The notes beneath the pieces were generated by a model that saw nothing but the letters and a program-made list of their open reading frames with translations, had not been told where the DNA came from and made no database searches. A stretch of 64,000 bases of DNA from Kocuria tytonis (GTDB lineage Bacteria; Actinomycetota; Actinomycetes; Actinomycetales; Micrococcaceae), in the NCBI RefSeq assembly GCF_003226895.2, contig NZ_PNJG02000002.1, forward strand, positions 186,001 to 250,000. Reading direction: 5' to 3'. A program made the position numbers and the translations under genes. Below are positions 1-8,409 of the stretch, in pieces (the first letter of the stretch is position 1; each line of letters starts with the position of its first letter).

Positions 1-215
1 GCGGCTCGCACGGCTGCCGCGCCGCCCCGCCGGACATGACAGCGGGTCAAAACCGCGTGGTACGGCGGAGGTCCCGGAAGACGTCTGCGGCGGCGGCCCG
101 CGGCACCGGGACATGACGGAGGGGCGGCCCGCCCTCCCGGACGAGCCACCCCTCATCGTGCTCGTGCCGGCCCACCGGACCGGTCACGCGACGCCGCGGG
201 AGGGCGGCGAGCGCC

Positions 216-1406
216 TCAGCGGCTCAGCAGCAGCGCCTCACCCTGACCGCCGCCACCGCACAGCGAGACCGCGGCCTTGCCGGAACCGCGGCGGGCGAGC
301 TCCATGGCCGCGTGCAGCGCCAGCCGGGCACCGGAGGCGCCGATGGGGTGGCCCAGGGCGATCGCCCCGCCGTGGATGTTGACCTTATCCATGTCCACGC
401 CCAGGTCCCGGACGGACTGCACGGAGACCGCGGCGAACGCCTCGTTGATCTCGATGAAGTCCAGGTCCGCCACGGTCCACTCGGAACGGGACAGGGCGTG
501 CTCGATCGCACGCGAGGGCTGGGAGTGCAGGGAGGTGTCCGGACCGGCCACCTGACCCGGTTTGCCCACCACGGCGAGCCAGTCCAGGCCGTGCTCCTCC
601 GCGTAGCCGCGCGTGGTCAGCACCATGGCCGCCGCGCCGTCGGAGATCGGGGAGGAGTTGCCCGCGGTGATGGTGCCGTCCTTGGTGAAGGCGGCCCGGA
701 GCTTGCCCAGCCCCTCGGCGGTGGAGTCCGGGCGCACGCCCTGGTCCTCGGAGACGGTCACGGGATCGCCCTTGCGCTGCGGGATCTCGATCGGCGCGAT
801 CTCGTCCGCGAGGACCCCGTTCTGCTGCGCCTTGCCTGCCAGCTGGTGGCTGCGGGCCGCCACCTCGTCCTGCTCCTCACGCGTGATGGAACGCTCGGAG
901 TTGCCGGTCTCGGTCAGCTCGCCCATGGGCACCTGCAGCTCCACGTCCACGAGGCCGTCGTGGGCCAGCGAGTCCGCGAGCCTCATGTCCCCGTAGGACG
1001 TGCCCTTGCGGGCCCCCAGAGCCAGGTGCGGGGCGTTGGTCATGGACTCCATGCCCCCGGCGACCACCACGTCCGCCTCGCCCGCGCGGATCATCCGGGC
1101 GCCCTCGGTCACGGCCACCAGACCGGACAGGCACACCTTGTTGAGGCTCATGGCGGGCACGGTCATGGGCAGTCCGGCGGCCACGGCGGCCTGCTTGGCC
1201 GGGTTCTGGCCGTTGCCGGCCTGCACCACGTTGCCCATGTAGACATAGTCGACGTCCTCCGGGGCCACCCCCGCACGCTGGAGCGCGTGCTTGATGGCGT
1301 GCGCCCCCAGGTCCACGGCGCTCTGGGACGCCAGCGCGCCCAGCAGCTTGCCCTGCGGGGTGCGGGCCCCGTTGACGATCACGATGTCGTTGGCGTTCTC
1401 GGTCAC
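216..1406 (-). CDS. acetyl-CoA C-acetyltransferase (thiolase)
   Basis: A 396-residue thiolase that joins two acetyl-CoA or splits acetoacetyl-CoA. Seen: the acyl-accepting cysteine in NKVCLSG near residue 92, the active-site histidine in GHPIGASG, and the C-terminal CGGGGQG loop with the second catalytic cysteine, all expected of a full-length family member. The same frame stays open upstream to 2129, but a GTG at 1406 with AGGAGG six bases before it overlaps the stop of the CoA-transferase beta gene as GTGA, so I place the start there. As last gene of the scoA-scoB-thiolase operon it most likely cleaves acetoacetyl-CoA made by the transferase. Degradative versus biosynthetic direction cannot be read from the sequence. 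Confidence 0.93.
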   Translation of the reverse strand: MTENANDIVIVNGARTPQGKLLGALASQSAVDLGAHAIKHALQRAGVAPEDVDYVYMGNVVQAGNGQNPAKQAAVAAGLPMTVPAMSLNKVCLSGLVAVTEGARMIRAGEADVVVAGGMESMTNAPHLALGARKGTSYGDMRLADSLAHDGLVDVELQVPMGELTETGNSERSITREEQDEVAARSHQLAGKAQQNGVLADEIAPIEIPQRKGDPVTVSEDQGVRPDSTAEGLGKLRAAFTKDGTITAGNSSPISDGAAAMVLTTRGYAEEHGLDWLAVVGKPGQVAGPDTSLHSQPSRAIEHALSRSEWTVADLDFIEINEAFAAVSVQSVRDLGVDMDKVNIHGGAIALGHPIGASGARLALHAAMELARRGSGKAAVSLCGGGGQGEALLLSR

Positions 1407-2080
1407 TGTTCCTCCTGAACGGGTACGGAATCCGGGGTCACATCCACCAGTTCCACCCGGTATGTCGCTTCGGTCTTCTCGGCCACTTCTGCTTCGGTCA
1501 CGCCCGGGGCCAGGGTACGCAGCACGAGCCCCGTGTCCGCCACGTCGAACACGCACAGGTCCGTGATGACGCGGTCCACCACCCCCACACCCGTGAGCGG
1601 GAGGTCGCACTCGTGCTTGAGCTTCGCGGAGCCGTCCTTGGCCACGTGCTCGGTCAGCACCAGCACGCGCGGCGTCCCGGCCACGAGGTCCATGGCGCCG
1701 CCCATGCCCTTGACCATCTTGCCCGGGATCATCCAGTTGGCCAGGTCCCCCGTCTCGGAGACCTGCATGGCCCCCAGGATCGCCATCTTCACGTGCCCAC
1801 CGCGGATCATCCCGAAGGACGTGGCGGAGTCGAAGATCGCGGCACCAGGCTGCAGGGTGATGGTCTGCTTGCCGGCGTTGATGAGGTCCGGGTCCTCGTC
1901 CCCCTCGTACGGGAACGGGCCCATGCCCAGCACGCCGTTCTCGGACTGCAGCACCACGCTCACGCCCGGGGGCAGGTTGTTGGCCACGAGCGTGGGTATG
2001 CCGATCCCCAGGTTCACGTAGTCCCCGTCCGCCAGTTCCGACGCCGCGATGGCCGCCATCTCGTCGCGTGTCCAGCTCAT
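1403..2080 (-). CDS. scoB: 3-oxoacid CoA-transferase subunit B
   Basis: A 225-residue beta subunit of a two-subunit family I CoA-transferase (succinyl-CoA:acetoacetate or 3-oxoadipate type). The [10 protein letters not shown] segment near residue 46 carries the glutamate that forms the enzyme-CoA thioester. The start ATG overlaps the stop of the alpha subunit gene as ATGA, and its own end overlaps the thiolase start, so the three are translationally coupled. The neighbouring 3-hydroxybutyrate dehydrogenase and thiolase favour acetoacetate as acceptor. A 3-oxoadipate transferase (pcaJ) is the main alternative, because subunits of the two kinds are hard to tell apart. Confidence 0.9.
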   Translation of the reverse strand: MSWTRDEMAAIAASELADGDYVNLGIGIPTLVANNLPPGVSVVLQSENGVLGMGPFPYEGDEDPDLINAGKQTITLQPGAAIFDSATSFGMIRGGHVKMAILGAMQVSETGDLANWMIPGKMVKGMGGAMDLVAGTPRVLVLTEHVAKDGSAKLKHECDLPLTGVGVVDRVITDLCVFDVADTGLVLRTLAPGVTEAEVAEKTEATYRVELVDVTPDSVPVQEEQ

Positions 2081-2847
2081 GCCGCGTCCCCCTCCGTGCG
2101 CCGCGCCTCCGCGTGCCGGGCCTGCGCATCCTGTCCGGCGCCGCCCGCGGGCCGCGGCCGCGTGGTGCGCTGCTCGATCTCCTTGGGCGCTCCCGAGTAC
2201 TGCACCACGTGCTGCACGTACACCCCGGGGGTCACCACGTGGTCCGGGTTCAGCTCACCGGGGGCCACGATCTCCTCCACCTCGGCGAAGGTGATCCTCC
2301 CGGACGCCGCACACACCGGGTTGAAGTTGCGGGAGGTCCGGCGGTAGACCAGGTTGCCGTCCGTGTCCCCGCGCCACGCGTGCACCAGGGCCACGTCCGC
2401 CACGATCCCGCGCTCCTGCACGTACGTGCGGCCGTCGAACTCCGCGGTGGGCTTGCCCTCCGCCACGGGGGTGCCCACGCCGGTGGCGGTGTAGAAGGCG
2501 GGGATCCCGGCGCCGCCCGCGCGCAGCCGTTCGGCGAGCGTGCCCTGCGGGTTGAACTCCACCTCCAGCTCACCCTCCAGGTACTGCCGGGCGAACTCCT
2601 TGTTCTCCCCCACGTAGGAGGAGAGCACCTTGGACACCTGGCGGTTCTCGAGCAGCACGCCCAGACCCTTGCCGTCCACGCCCATGTTGTTGGACACCAC
2701 GGTGAGATCCTTCACACCGCTGTCCCGCACGGCCTCGATCAGGTCCCGGGGGATTCCGGAGAGGCCGAAGCCGCCCACGGCGAGCGTCATCCCGTCCCGC
2801 AGGGTCTCGGCCAGCAGCTCGGCCGCGTTGTCTCTGAGTTTGGACAT
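2077..2847 (-). CDS. scoA: 3-oxoacid CoA-transferase subunit A
   Basis: A 256-residue alpha subunit partner of scoB, forming the heteromeric CoA-transferase that activates acetoacetate with CoA from succinyl-CoA. The CoA-binding region is visible as [14 protein letters not shown] near residue 52. I chose ATG 2847, which has AAAGG six bases upstream, over the in-frame GTG at 2853 whose spacing would be too short. It is the first gene of the operon. A CRP/GlxR-like box lies just upstream (2874-2889). The C terminus is a short charged tail rich in Arg, Ala and Glu that looks non-conserved. Confidence 0.9.
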   Translation of the reverse strand: MSKLRDNAAELLAETLRDGMTLAVGGFGLSGIPRDLIEAVRDSGVKDLTVVSNNMGVDGKGLGVLLENRQVSKVLSSYVGENKEFARQYLEGELEVEFNPQGTLAERLRAGGAGIPAFYTATGVGTPVAEGKPTAEFDGRTYVQERGIVADVALVHAWRGDTDGNLVYRRTSRNFNPVCAASGRITFAEVEEIVAPGELNPDHVVTPGVYVQHVVQYSGAPKEIEQRTTRPRPAGGAGQDAQARHAEARRTEGDAA

Positions 2848-2873
2848 GGCCACCCTTTCACGTCACGCACACG

Positions 2874-2889
2874 TGTGATCCGCATCTCA
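2874..2889 (-). promoter_or_regulatory. CRP/GlxR-like box upstream of scoA
   Basis: TGTGATCCGCATCTCA matches the CRP/GlxR consensus TGTGA-N6-TCACA with one mismatch. It begins 27 bases upstream of the scoA start codon and overlaps a CACACGTGTG palindrome (2868-2877). The site is seen; binding by a cyclic-AMP-dependent regulator is inferred from the consensus and from similar boxes at other catabolic promoters in the window. Confidence 0.5.
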
Positions 2890-3095
2890 GACTAGACGGT
2901 CCGGCTCCCCGCCGACGAACGCACCCCGGCCGATGAACGCACCTCGCGCCGGACGCGACGCACCCGACCCCGGACGACGACGCCGTTCCCACGCCCGCAG
3001 CCCTGCGGCACCTCCTGCGGCTCGACGCGGCAGCGCAGCCGGGTGAGACCGTCAGGACCGGGGCGGCGTCGGCGCGACAGGCGGGCGGCGTCGGC

Positions 3096-3848
3096 TCACG
3101 AGGCCGTCCAGCCCCCGTCCATCACGTAGGACGAACCGGTGACCATTCCCGCGGAGGGGCCGGCCAGGAAGGCGATCAGCTCACCCACCTCCTCGGGCTC
3201 CACGAGCCGCTTGATCGCGGCTTCGGTGAGCATGATCTTCTCGACCACCTCGGCCTCGGGGATCCCGTGCGCGGCCGCCTGGTCCGCGATCTGCCGGTCC
3301 ACCAGCGGGGTGCGCACGTAGCTGGGGTTCACGCAGTTGCTCGTGACGCCGTGCGGGGCACCCTCCAGCGCCACCGCCTTGGAGAGCCCCTCCAGGCCGT
3401 GCTTGGCGGCCACGTACGCGGACTTGTAGGCGGAGGCCCGCAGCCCGTGCACCGAGGACACGTTGACGATCCGGCCCCAGCCCCTCTCGTACATGTGCGG
3501 CACGGCCGCGCGGATCAGCAGGAACGGGGACTCGAGCATGAGCGTGAGGATCCGGTGCAGGTCCACGGGGTCGAAGTCCTGGATGGGGGAGACCTTCTGG
3601 ATCCCGGCATTGTTGACCAGCACGTCCACGTCCAGGCGCAGCTCCGCGAGCGCGGCGGTGTCCGTGAGGTCCACGGCCCACGCCTCGCCGGCCACCTCGT
3701 CCGCGAGGCGGCCGGCGGCGTCGTGGTCGATGTCTGCGACGACCACGTGGGCACCGCGCGCGGCAAGCGCCCGGACGGCCGCCGCACCGATGCCGCTGGC
3801 ACCGCCCGTGACGAGGGCCTTGGTGTCGCTCAGGGTCTGTTCGGACAT
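3096..3848 (-). CDS. bdhA: 3-hydroxybutyrate dehydrogenase (SDR family)
   Basis: A 250-residue classical short-chain dehydrogenase predicted to interconvert (R)-3-hydroxybutyrate and acetoacetate with NAD. Seen: the cofactor loop TGGASGIG near residue 14, NNAGIQKVSPIQDF, the catalytic Ser-Tyr-Lys in NVSSVHG and YVAAKHG, and SYVRTPLVDRQI. The NNAGIQ and RTPLVDRQI segments are typical of bacterial 3-hydroxybutyrate dehydrogenases. The reading frame is open to 4010, but ATG 3848 has GGAGACC upstream and avoids the riboswitch of the next gene. It lies in the same orientation as scoAB and feeds acetoacetate to them. Confidence 0.9.
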   Translation of the reverse strand: MSEQTLSDTKALVTGGASGIGAAAVRALAARGAHVVVADIDHDAAGRLADEVAGEAWAVDLTDTAALAELRLDVDVLVNNAGIQKVSPIQDFDPVDLHRILTLMLESPFLLIRAAVPHMYERGWGRIVNVSSVHGLRASAYKSAYVAAKHGLEGLSKAVALEGAPHGVTSNCVNPSYVRTPLVDRQIADQAAAHGIPEAEVVEKIMLTEAAIKRLVEPEEVGELIAFLAGPSAGMVTGSSYVMDGGWTAS

Positions 3849-3974
3849 GCTCGGTCTCCTCCGCTGCCGCGGCCCTCCGGGTCGAGTGGCCTGGCTCACT
3901 CCAGGGTACGCACGCCATGATTCGCCCGTTCGCTCCCGTGTGGGGTTGGATGGGCGGACACCCGTTCGCGGGTG

Positions 3975-4057
3975 CCCATCCAGAGCGGCCCAGAGATCTG
4001 GCTCGACCACGCCGCAGCAACCGGGGCATCACCGGTGCTAATGCCAGAACCGATGGA
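3975..4057 (+). ncRNA. SAM-I-type riboswitch (SAM clan)
   Basis: The block has the hallmarks of a SAM-I aptamer: a P1 stem of CCATC (3976-3980) with GATGG (4052-4056), an AGAG...GGC...AGAGATCTGGCTC segment corresponding to the conserved GA-rich and GGC core, GCCGCAGCAACC at 4011-4022, and GGTGCTAATGCCAGA at 4034-4048 matching the family signature GGTGCTAAWTCC. The 3' strand of P1 runs straight into the ribosome-binding sequence GGAGAGG (4055-4061) of the following gene. Ligand-bound P1 would therefore hide the ribosome site, implying translational repression when SAM is plentiful. Structure assignment is by eye; covariance scoring was not possible. Confidence 0.8.
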
Positions 4058-4071
4058 GAGGACGCACCACC

Positions 4072-5283
4072 ATGCCCATGAACACGGATCGGATCCAGAC
4101 CAGTCACGTGGGATCCCTGCCGCGCACTCCCGAGCTGCTGGCCGCGAACGAACGGTTCCAGGCCGGGGAGATCGACCTCGCCGGACTGGGTGCCGCCCTG
4201 GACGCCGGGGTGGCCGACATCGTGCGCACGCAGCGCGAGATCGGCATCGACATCGTCAACGACGGCGAGTACGGCCACACCACGTCCGGGGCCGTGGACT
4301 ACGGCGCGTGGTGGAACTACTCGTTCCACCGCCTGGGCGGGCTGACTCCCACGGACGAGGACCGCTGGCAGACCGCGGAGAAGCGCCGCTCGAGCCCCGG
4401 GAACGTGGTGCTCACGAGCTTCCCGGACCGCCGCGACCGCGAGCGCTTCCGGGAGGCGTACGAGGACCCCACGGCCGGGGTGCTCGCCCACCGCGCGTCC
4501 GTGCCCCAGCCGAAGATCACGGGTCCGCTGACCTACACGGGCCAGGACGCGGTGGCCGGTGACATCCGCCGGGTCAAGGACGCCATGGCCGCCACCGGTG
4601 CCACCCAGGGCTTCCTGGCCGCGCTGTCCCCCGGCTCGTGCGCCCGCGTGCGCAACGAGTACTACGCCACGGACGAGGAACTGCTCTACGCGTGCGCGGA
4701 CGCCATGCGCGAGGAGTACACGGCCATCGTGGACGCCGGGCTGATCGTGCAGATCGACGACCCCTCCATCGCCGAGTCCTGGGACCAGGTCAACCCCGAG
4801 CCCACGGTCGAGGACTACCTGGACTTCACCCGGCTGCGCGTGGCGGCGCTGAACCACGCCCTGCGCGGGCTGCCCGAGGAGCAGATCCGCTTCCACCTGT
4901 GCTGGGGTTCCTGGCACGGCCCGCACACCACGGACCTGGAGCTGAAGCACCTGGTGGAGCTCATGCTCACCATCACCGCGCAGGGCTACAGCTTCGAGGC
5001 GTCCAGCCCCCGCCACGGCCACGAGTGGAAGGTGTGGCGCGACCACCCGCTGCCCGAGGGCAAGGTGCTCTACCCCGGCATGGTCTCCCACTCCACCAAC
5101 GGCGTGGAGCACCCCGAGCTGGTGGCGGACCGGATCGAGCAGTACGCCTCCGTGGTGGGCAGGGAGAACGTGATCGCCTCCACGGACTGCGGCCTGGGCG
5201 GGCGGCTGCACCCGCAGATCGCGCTCGCCAAGCTCGGTTCCCTGGTGGAGGGCGCGCGCCTCGCCTCGGAACGGCTCTTCTGA
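4072..5283 (+). CDS. MetE-like cobalamin-independent methionine synthase family protein
   Basis: A 403-residue protein of the MetE C-terminal-domain superfamily (TIM barrel, zinc thiol alkyltransferases). It lacks the N-terminal half of full MetE. An early HVGSLPR segment near residue 12 is typical. Candidate zinc ligands are HLC in FHLCWGSWHGPH and the later cysteine in STDCGLGG, the H-x-C...C pattern of the family. The SAM riboswitch in its leader argues that it makes or salvages methionine. Related proteins also include epoxyalkane:coenzyme M transferases and uncharacterised methyltransferases, so the methyl donor is open. The ATG follows GGAGAGG. Confidence 0.85.
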   Translation: MPMNTDRIQTSHVGSLPRTPELLAANERFQAGEIDLAGLGAALDAGVADIVRTQREIGIDIVNDGEYGHTTSGAVDYGAWWNYSFHRLGGLTPTDEDRWQTAEKRRSSPGNVVLTSFPDRRDRERFREAYEDPTAGVLAHRASVPQPKITGPLTYTGQDAVAGDIRRVKDAMAATGATQGFLAALSPGSCARVRNEYYATDEELLYACADAMREEYTAIVDAGLIVQIDDPSIAESWDQVNPEPTVEDYLDFTRLRVAALNHALRGLPEEQIRFHLCWGSWHGPHTTDLELKHLVELMLTITAQGYSFEASSPRHGHEWKVWRDHPLPEGKVLYPGMVSHSTNGVEHPELVADRIEQYASVVGRENVIASTDCGLGGRLHPQIALAKLGSLVEGARLASERLF

Positions 5284-5309
5284 CCGCTCCCTGCCACCCC
5301 CGACCGGGC

Positions 5310-5377
5310 GACGACGCCGCACGCGGGCCCCGCGGGCACGGCACCTACTCCCGGTGCCGGGCCCGCGGCGGCGTCGT
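5310..5377. terminator. hairpin built from inverted copies of the window 11-mer
   Basis: GACGACGCCGC at 5310-5320 faces GCGGCGTCGT at 5368-5377. Between them lie further pairing arms (GGGCCC and GGCACC with GGTGCC). The result is a long GC-rich stem with no T run, placed 27 bases after the MetE-like stop. Probably a terminator; the same arrangement recurs after paaE. Confidence 0.55.
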
Positions 5378-5427
5378 GCCGGCTACCCGCGGCCGCGCGT
5401 AACATATACGATTTAATACACGAAAGG

Positions 5428-5443
5428 GGTGACGTGCTTCACA
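5428..5443 (+). promoter_or_regulatory. CRP/GlxR-like box of the MHS transporter promoter
   Basis: GGTGACGTGCTTCACA differs from TGTGA-N6-TCACA at one position. It overlaps a possible -35 GTGACG (5429-5434), spaced 17 bases from TACACT (5452-5457). The box at the 7179 promoter is nearly the same in sequence and position. Confidence 0.5.
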
Positions 5444-5464
5444 CGTGTCCCCTACACTCATTTT

Positions 5465-5483
5465 ACGACCACTCGGTCGGTTA
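5465..5483. promoter_or_regulatory. PaaR-type operator A
   Basis: ACGACCACTCGGTCGGTTA is an imperfect palindrome whose reverse strand reads TAACCGACCGAGTGGTCG. It matches the operator shared by four other phenylacetate promoters here. It lies about 8 bases after the presumed -10, so it would cover the transcription start, as expected for repression by a TetR protein. Confidence 0.6.
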
Positions 5484-5547
5484 ATGCACTGCTCCCGCCA
5501 CTGGCACCCCACGGACCCCTCGGGTCCGACGATCCTGGAGACCCCAC

Positions 5548-6978
5548 ATGGCATCCACCACCGCAGCGCCCGCGCAGGGCCACACCATGTCACGAGAAGA
5601 GCGCAAGGTCCTTGCGGGCACGCTCGTGGGCACCACCATCGAGTGGTACGACTTCTTCATCTACGCCCAGGCCGCCGCGTTCATCCTGGCCACCCACTTC
5701 TTCGATCCCCTCAGCGCGGACAACCCCCAGCTCGCGCAGATCGTGACCTGGGCAACCCTGGGCATCAGCTTCCTGTTCCGCCCGCTCGGCGCCGTGGTGG
5801 CCGGTCACATCGGTGACAGGTTCGGCCGCAAGATCACGCTGGTGATGACCCTCTTCGGCATGGGGGCCGCCACCACGCTGATCGGCCTGCTGCCCACGTA
5901 CGGCCAGATCGGGATGGCCGCGCCCGTCCTGCTGATCCTGCTGCGCATCCTGCAGGGCTTCTCCGCGGGCGGCGAGTGGGGCGGAGCGGCCCTGATGTCC
6001 GTGGAGCACGCCCCCGTGCACAAACGCGGCCTCTTCGGCGCCTACCCCCAGATCGGCGTGCCCATCGGCATGCTCTTGGCAACCCTGTTCATGTTCGGTC
6101 TGAGCACCGCGCTGACCCCCGAGCAGTTCGAGGCCTGGGGCTGGCGCGTGCCGTTCCTGTTCTCGATCGTGCTGATCTTCGTGGGCTGGCTGATCCGCCG
6201 CTCCGTGGACGAGTCCCCCGTGTTCCTGGAGATGCAGCAGCGCGCCAAGGAGTCTTCCGCCCCCCTGGGCCAGCTGTTCAGCAAGTACCCCCGCGAGATC
6301 GTCCTGGCCGCGCTGATCTTCGCCGGCAACAACGCCGCCGGCTACCTGGTGATCGCGTTCTTCGCGTCCTACGGCAACAAGGTGCTGCACATGTCCCGCC
6401 CGGAGACCCTGATCGCCTCCCTGGTGGGCGGCGTCGGCTGGCTCGTGTTCACCATGCTGGGCGGGTGGATGTCGGACAAGGTGGGGCGCAAGCGCACGTT
6501 CCAGATCGGCTACGGCATCATCATCCTGTGGGCCGTGCCCATGTGGTGGGTGCTCAACACCGCGTCCCTGCCGCTGTTCGCGCTGGCCATCTTCATCCTG
6601 ACCATCGGGCTGGGCCCGTCCTACGGTCCGCAGTCCGCGATGTACGCGGAGATGTTCCCGGCCCGCATCCGCTACTCGGGCGTCTCCATCGGCTACGCAC
6701 TGGGCTCGATCATCGGCGGGGCCTTCGCCCCCATGATCGCCCAGCTGCTCCTCAACAGGACCGGCATGGCCTGGACCATCGGCCTGTACATCTCCCTGCT
6801 GTCGCTGGTCTCCTTCGTCGCCGTGTGCTTCGTGCGCTCGTCCGACCAGGGCAAGGACCTGCACGTGGCCGAGGTGCACGAGGAGTACGTGAAGTCCCAC
6901 CCCGGCGAGATCGTCCCCCCGGTGGCGGGTGAGCCGGAGGGCGACGTCGCCCCGGCCGCGGGCGCCGCGCGCCACTGA
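5548..6978 (+). CDS. MHS-family MFS transporter, probable phenylacetate or related acid uptake
   Basis: A 476-residue major facilitator with about twelve hydrophobic segments. It resembles the metabolite:H+ symporter group: early GTTIEWYDFFIY, the loop GDRFGRK between helices 2 and 3, and RILQGFSAGGEWGG. This group takes up proline/betaine, shikimate, citrate and aromatic acids. The substrate cannot be read directly, but the promoter carries the same operator as paaA, paaI, paaZ and the 7179 operon, so uptake of phenylacetate or a related acid is a reasonable inference. GGAGA precedes ATG 5548; a later in-frame ATG at residue 14 is possible. The C-terminal tail is Gly/Ala/Pro-rich and non-conserved. 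Confidence 0.85.
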   Translation: MASTTAAPAQGHTMSREERKVLAGTLVGTTIEWYDFFIYAQAAAFILATHFFDPLSADNPQLAQIVTWATLGISFLFRPLGAVVAGHIGDRFGRKITLVMTLFGMGAATTLIGLLPTYGQIGMAAPVLLILLRILQGFSAGGEWGGAALMSVEHAPVHKRGLFGAYPQIGVPIGMLLATLFMFGLSTALTPEQFEAWGWRVPFLFSIVLIFVGWLIRRSVDESPVFLEMQQRAKESSAPLGQLFSKYPREIVLAALIFAGNNAAGYLVIAFFASYGNKVLHMSRPETLIASLVGGVGWLVFTMLGGWMSDKVGRKRTFQIGYGIIILWAVPMWWVLNTASLPLFALAIFILTIGLGPSYGPQSAMYAEMFPARIRYSGVSIGYALGSIIGGAFAPMIAQLLLNRTGMAWTIGLYISLLSLVSFVAVCFVRSSDQGKDLHVAEVHEEYVKSHPGEIVPPVAGEPEGDVAPAAGAARH

Positions 6979-7036
6979 GCCGCCCCGTGGTGACCACCGG
7001 GAGGTGGCACCGCAGGGCCCCGTGAGCGGGCACGGT

Positions 7037-7073
7037 GAACGGGCTCGGCACCGCAGGGGTGCCGAGCCCGTTC
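7037..7073 (+). terminator. terminator after the MHS transporter
   Basis: GAACGGGCTCGGCACC pairs perfectly with GGTGCCGAGCCCGTTC around a five-base loop. It lies 58 bases after the stop and has no T run. Confidence 0.7.
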
Positions 7074-7107
7074 GCCCGCACCCGGCCCAGCGGTCCGTGA
7101 CGTCCCG

Positions 7108-7123
7108 ATTGACGTGGCTCACA
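7108..7123 (+). promoter_or_regulatory. CRP/GlxR-like box and promoter of the 7179 operon
   Basis: ATTGACGTGGCTCACA matches the CRP/GlxR half-sites apart from two bases in the left arm. It contains a good -35, TTGACG (7109-7114), 17 bases from a weaker -10 GAACCT (7132-7137). Confidence 0.45.
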
Positions 7124-7141
7124 CGATCGGGGAACCTGTGC

Positions 7142-7157
7142 AACGACCGGTCAGTTA
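7142..7157. promoter_or_regulatory. PaaR-type operator B
   Basis: AACGACCGGTCAGTTA, reverse TAACTGACCGGTCGTT, is the cleanest copy of the shared operator. It starts five bases after the presumed -10 and ends 21 bases before the thiolase ATG. Confidence 0.65.
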
Positions 7158-7178
7158 ATGCACCACTGAGGAGACGCC

Positions 7179-8402
7179 ATGTCCGAGATGCCGCAAGCCT
7201 TTCTCGTCGGAGGAGCCCGCACCCCCGTGGGCCGCTACGGAGGGGCGCTGTCCTCGGTCCGCCCGGATGACCTGGCCGCCCTGTGCATCAGGTCCGTGGT
7301 GGAGGACGCCGGGATCGACCCCTCCCTGGTGGACGAGGTCATCCTGGGCAACGCCAACGGCGCCGGCGAGGAGAACCGCAACGTGGCCCGCATGGCGTGG
7401 CTGCTCAACGGCTACCCGGACACCGTTCCCGGCATGACGGTCAACCGGCTGTGCGCCTCCGGCATGTCCGCCATCACGATCGCCTCGCAGATGATCAAGT
7501 CCGGCGCCGCGGACATCGTGGTGGCCGGTGGCGTGGAGTCCATGTCCCGCGCCCCGTGGGTCATGGAGAAGCCCGCCACCGCATTCGCGAAGCCCGGTGA
7601 GGTCTACGACACCTCGATCGGCTGGCGCTTCACGAACCCCGCGTTCCTGGACGGCCCGCTCGCGCGCGACGGCAAGATGACCTACTCCATGCCGGAGACC
7701 GCCGAGGAGGTCGCCCGGGTGGACGGCATCTCCCGCGAGGACGCGGACCAGTTCGCCGCAGAATCCCACACCAAGGCCATTGCGGCCATCCGGGCGGGCC
7801 ACTTCACGGCGGAGATCGTCCCCGTGGAGGTCAAGGGCCGCAAGGGCGCCGTCACCGTGGTGGACACGGACGAGGGGCCCCGTGAGGGCTCCACCCCCGA
7901 GGTGCTCGCCAAGCTGCGCCCCGTGGTCAAGGGCGGCTCGGTGGTCACCGCCGGCAACTCGTCCTCCCTCAACGACGGCGCCTCGGCCATCATCGTGGCC
8001 AGCGAGCGCGCCGTGACCAAGTACGGCCTCAACGCCCGCGCCCGCGTGGTGGACGGCGCCTCCGCCGGTCTCGCCCCGGAGATCATGGGCCTCGGCCCGG
8101 TCCCCGCCTCCGAGAAGGTGCTCGAACGCGCCGGCTGGTCCGTGGGGGACCTCGGCTCCGTGGAGATCAACGAGGCCTTCGCCACCCAGTCCCTCGGCTC
8201 CATCCGCCGCCTGGGCCTGGATCCGGAGATCGTGAACCGGGACGGCGGCGCGATCGCCCTGGGCCACCCGCTGGGCTCCTCGGGCTCGCGCATCGTGATC
8301 ACGCTGCTGGGCCGCATGGAGCGGGAGCAGAGCGCCAAGGGCCTGGCCACCATGTGCATCGGCGTGGGCCAGGGCGCCGCCCTGCTCGTGGAGCGGGTGT
8401 GA
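7179..8402 (+). CDS. paaJ: 3-oxoadipyl-CoA/acetyl-CoA thiolase
   Basis: A 407-residue thiolase predicted to split 3-oxoadipyl-CoA into succinyl-CoA and acetyl-CoA (and 3-oxo-5,6-didehydrosuberyl-CoA) at the end of phenylacetate breakdown. Seen: catalytic cysteine near residue 92 in NRLCASG, histidine in GHPLGSSG, and second cysteine in CIGVGQG. It heads a three-gene operon with a hydratase and a 3-hydroxyacyl-CoA dehydrogenase under a PaaR-type operator, which is why I favour paaJ over a generic beta-oxidation thiolase. GAGGAG lies before ATG 7179. The first thiolase at 216 belongs to a different operon. Confidence 0.88.
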   Translation: MSEMPQAFLVGGARTPVGRYGGALSSVRPDDLAALCIRSVVEDAGIDPSLVDEVILGNANGAGEENRNVARMAWLLNGYPDTVPGMTVNRLCASGMSAITIASQMIKSGAADIVVAGGVESMSRAPWVMEKPATAFAKPGEVYDTSIGWRFTNPAFLDGPLARDGKMTYSMPETAEEVARVDGISREDADQFAAESHTKAIAAIRAGHFTAEIVPVEVKGRKGAVTVVDTDEGPREGSTPEVLAKLRPVVKGGSVVTAGNSSSLNDGASAIIVASERAVTKYGLNARARVVDGASAGLAPEIMGLGPVPASEKVLERAGWSVGDLGSVEINEAFATQSLGSIRRLGLDPEIVNRDGGAIALGHPLGSSGSRIVITLLGRMEREQSAKGLATMCIGVGQGAALLVERV

Positions 8403-8409
8403 TCCTGCC

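Noticed and set aside
1-215. Left edge: small open frames on both strands
   Set aside because: No domain, ribosome site or codon pattern supports a gene; it is the spacer downstream of the thiolase gene.
216-2129. Single 637-codon frame across the thiolase and the CoA-transferase beta gene
   Set aside because: Only the part from 1406 down has thiolase homology; the upstream part is out of frame with scoB, whose own frame is clear.
2868-2877. Perfect palindrome CACACGTGTG upstream of scoA
   Set aside because: Too short to stand alone at this base composition; part of it belongs to the CRP/GlxR-like box reported separately.
5590-7143. 517-codon minus-strand frame opposite the MHS transporter
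   Set aside because: Shadow of the real gene; Gln/Gly/His-rich low-complexity translation, no ribosome site.
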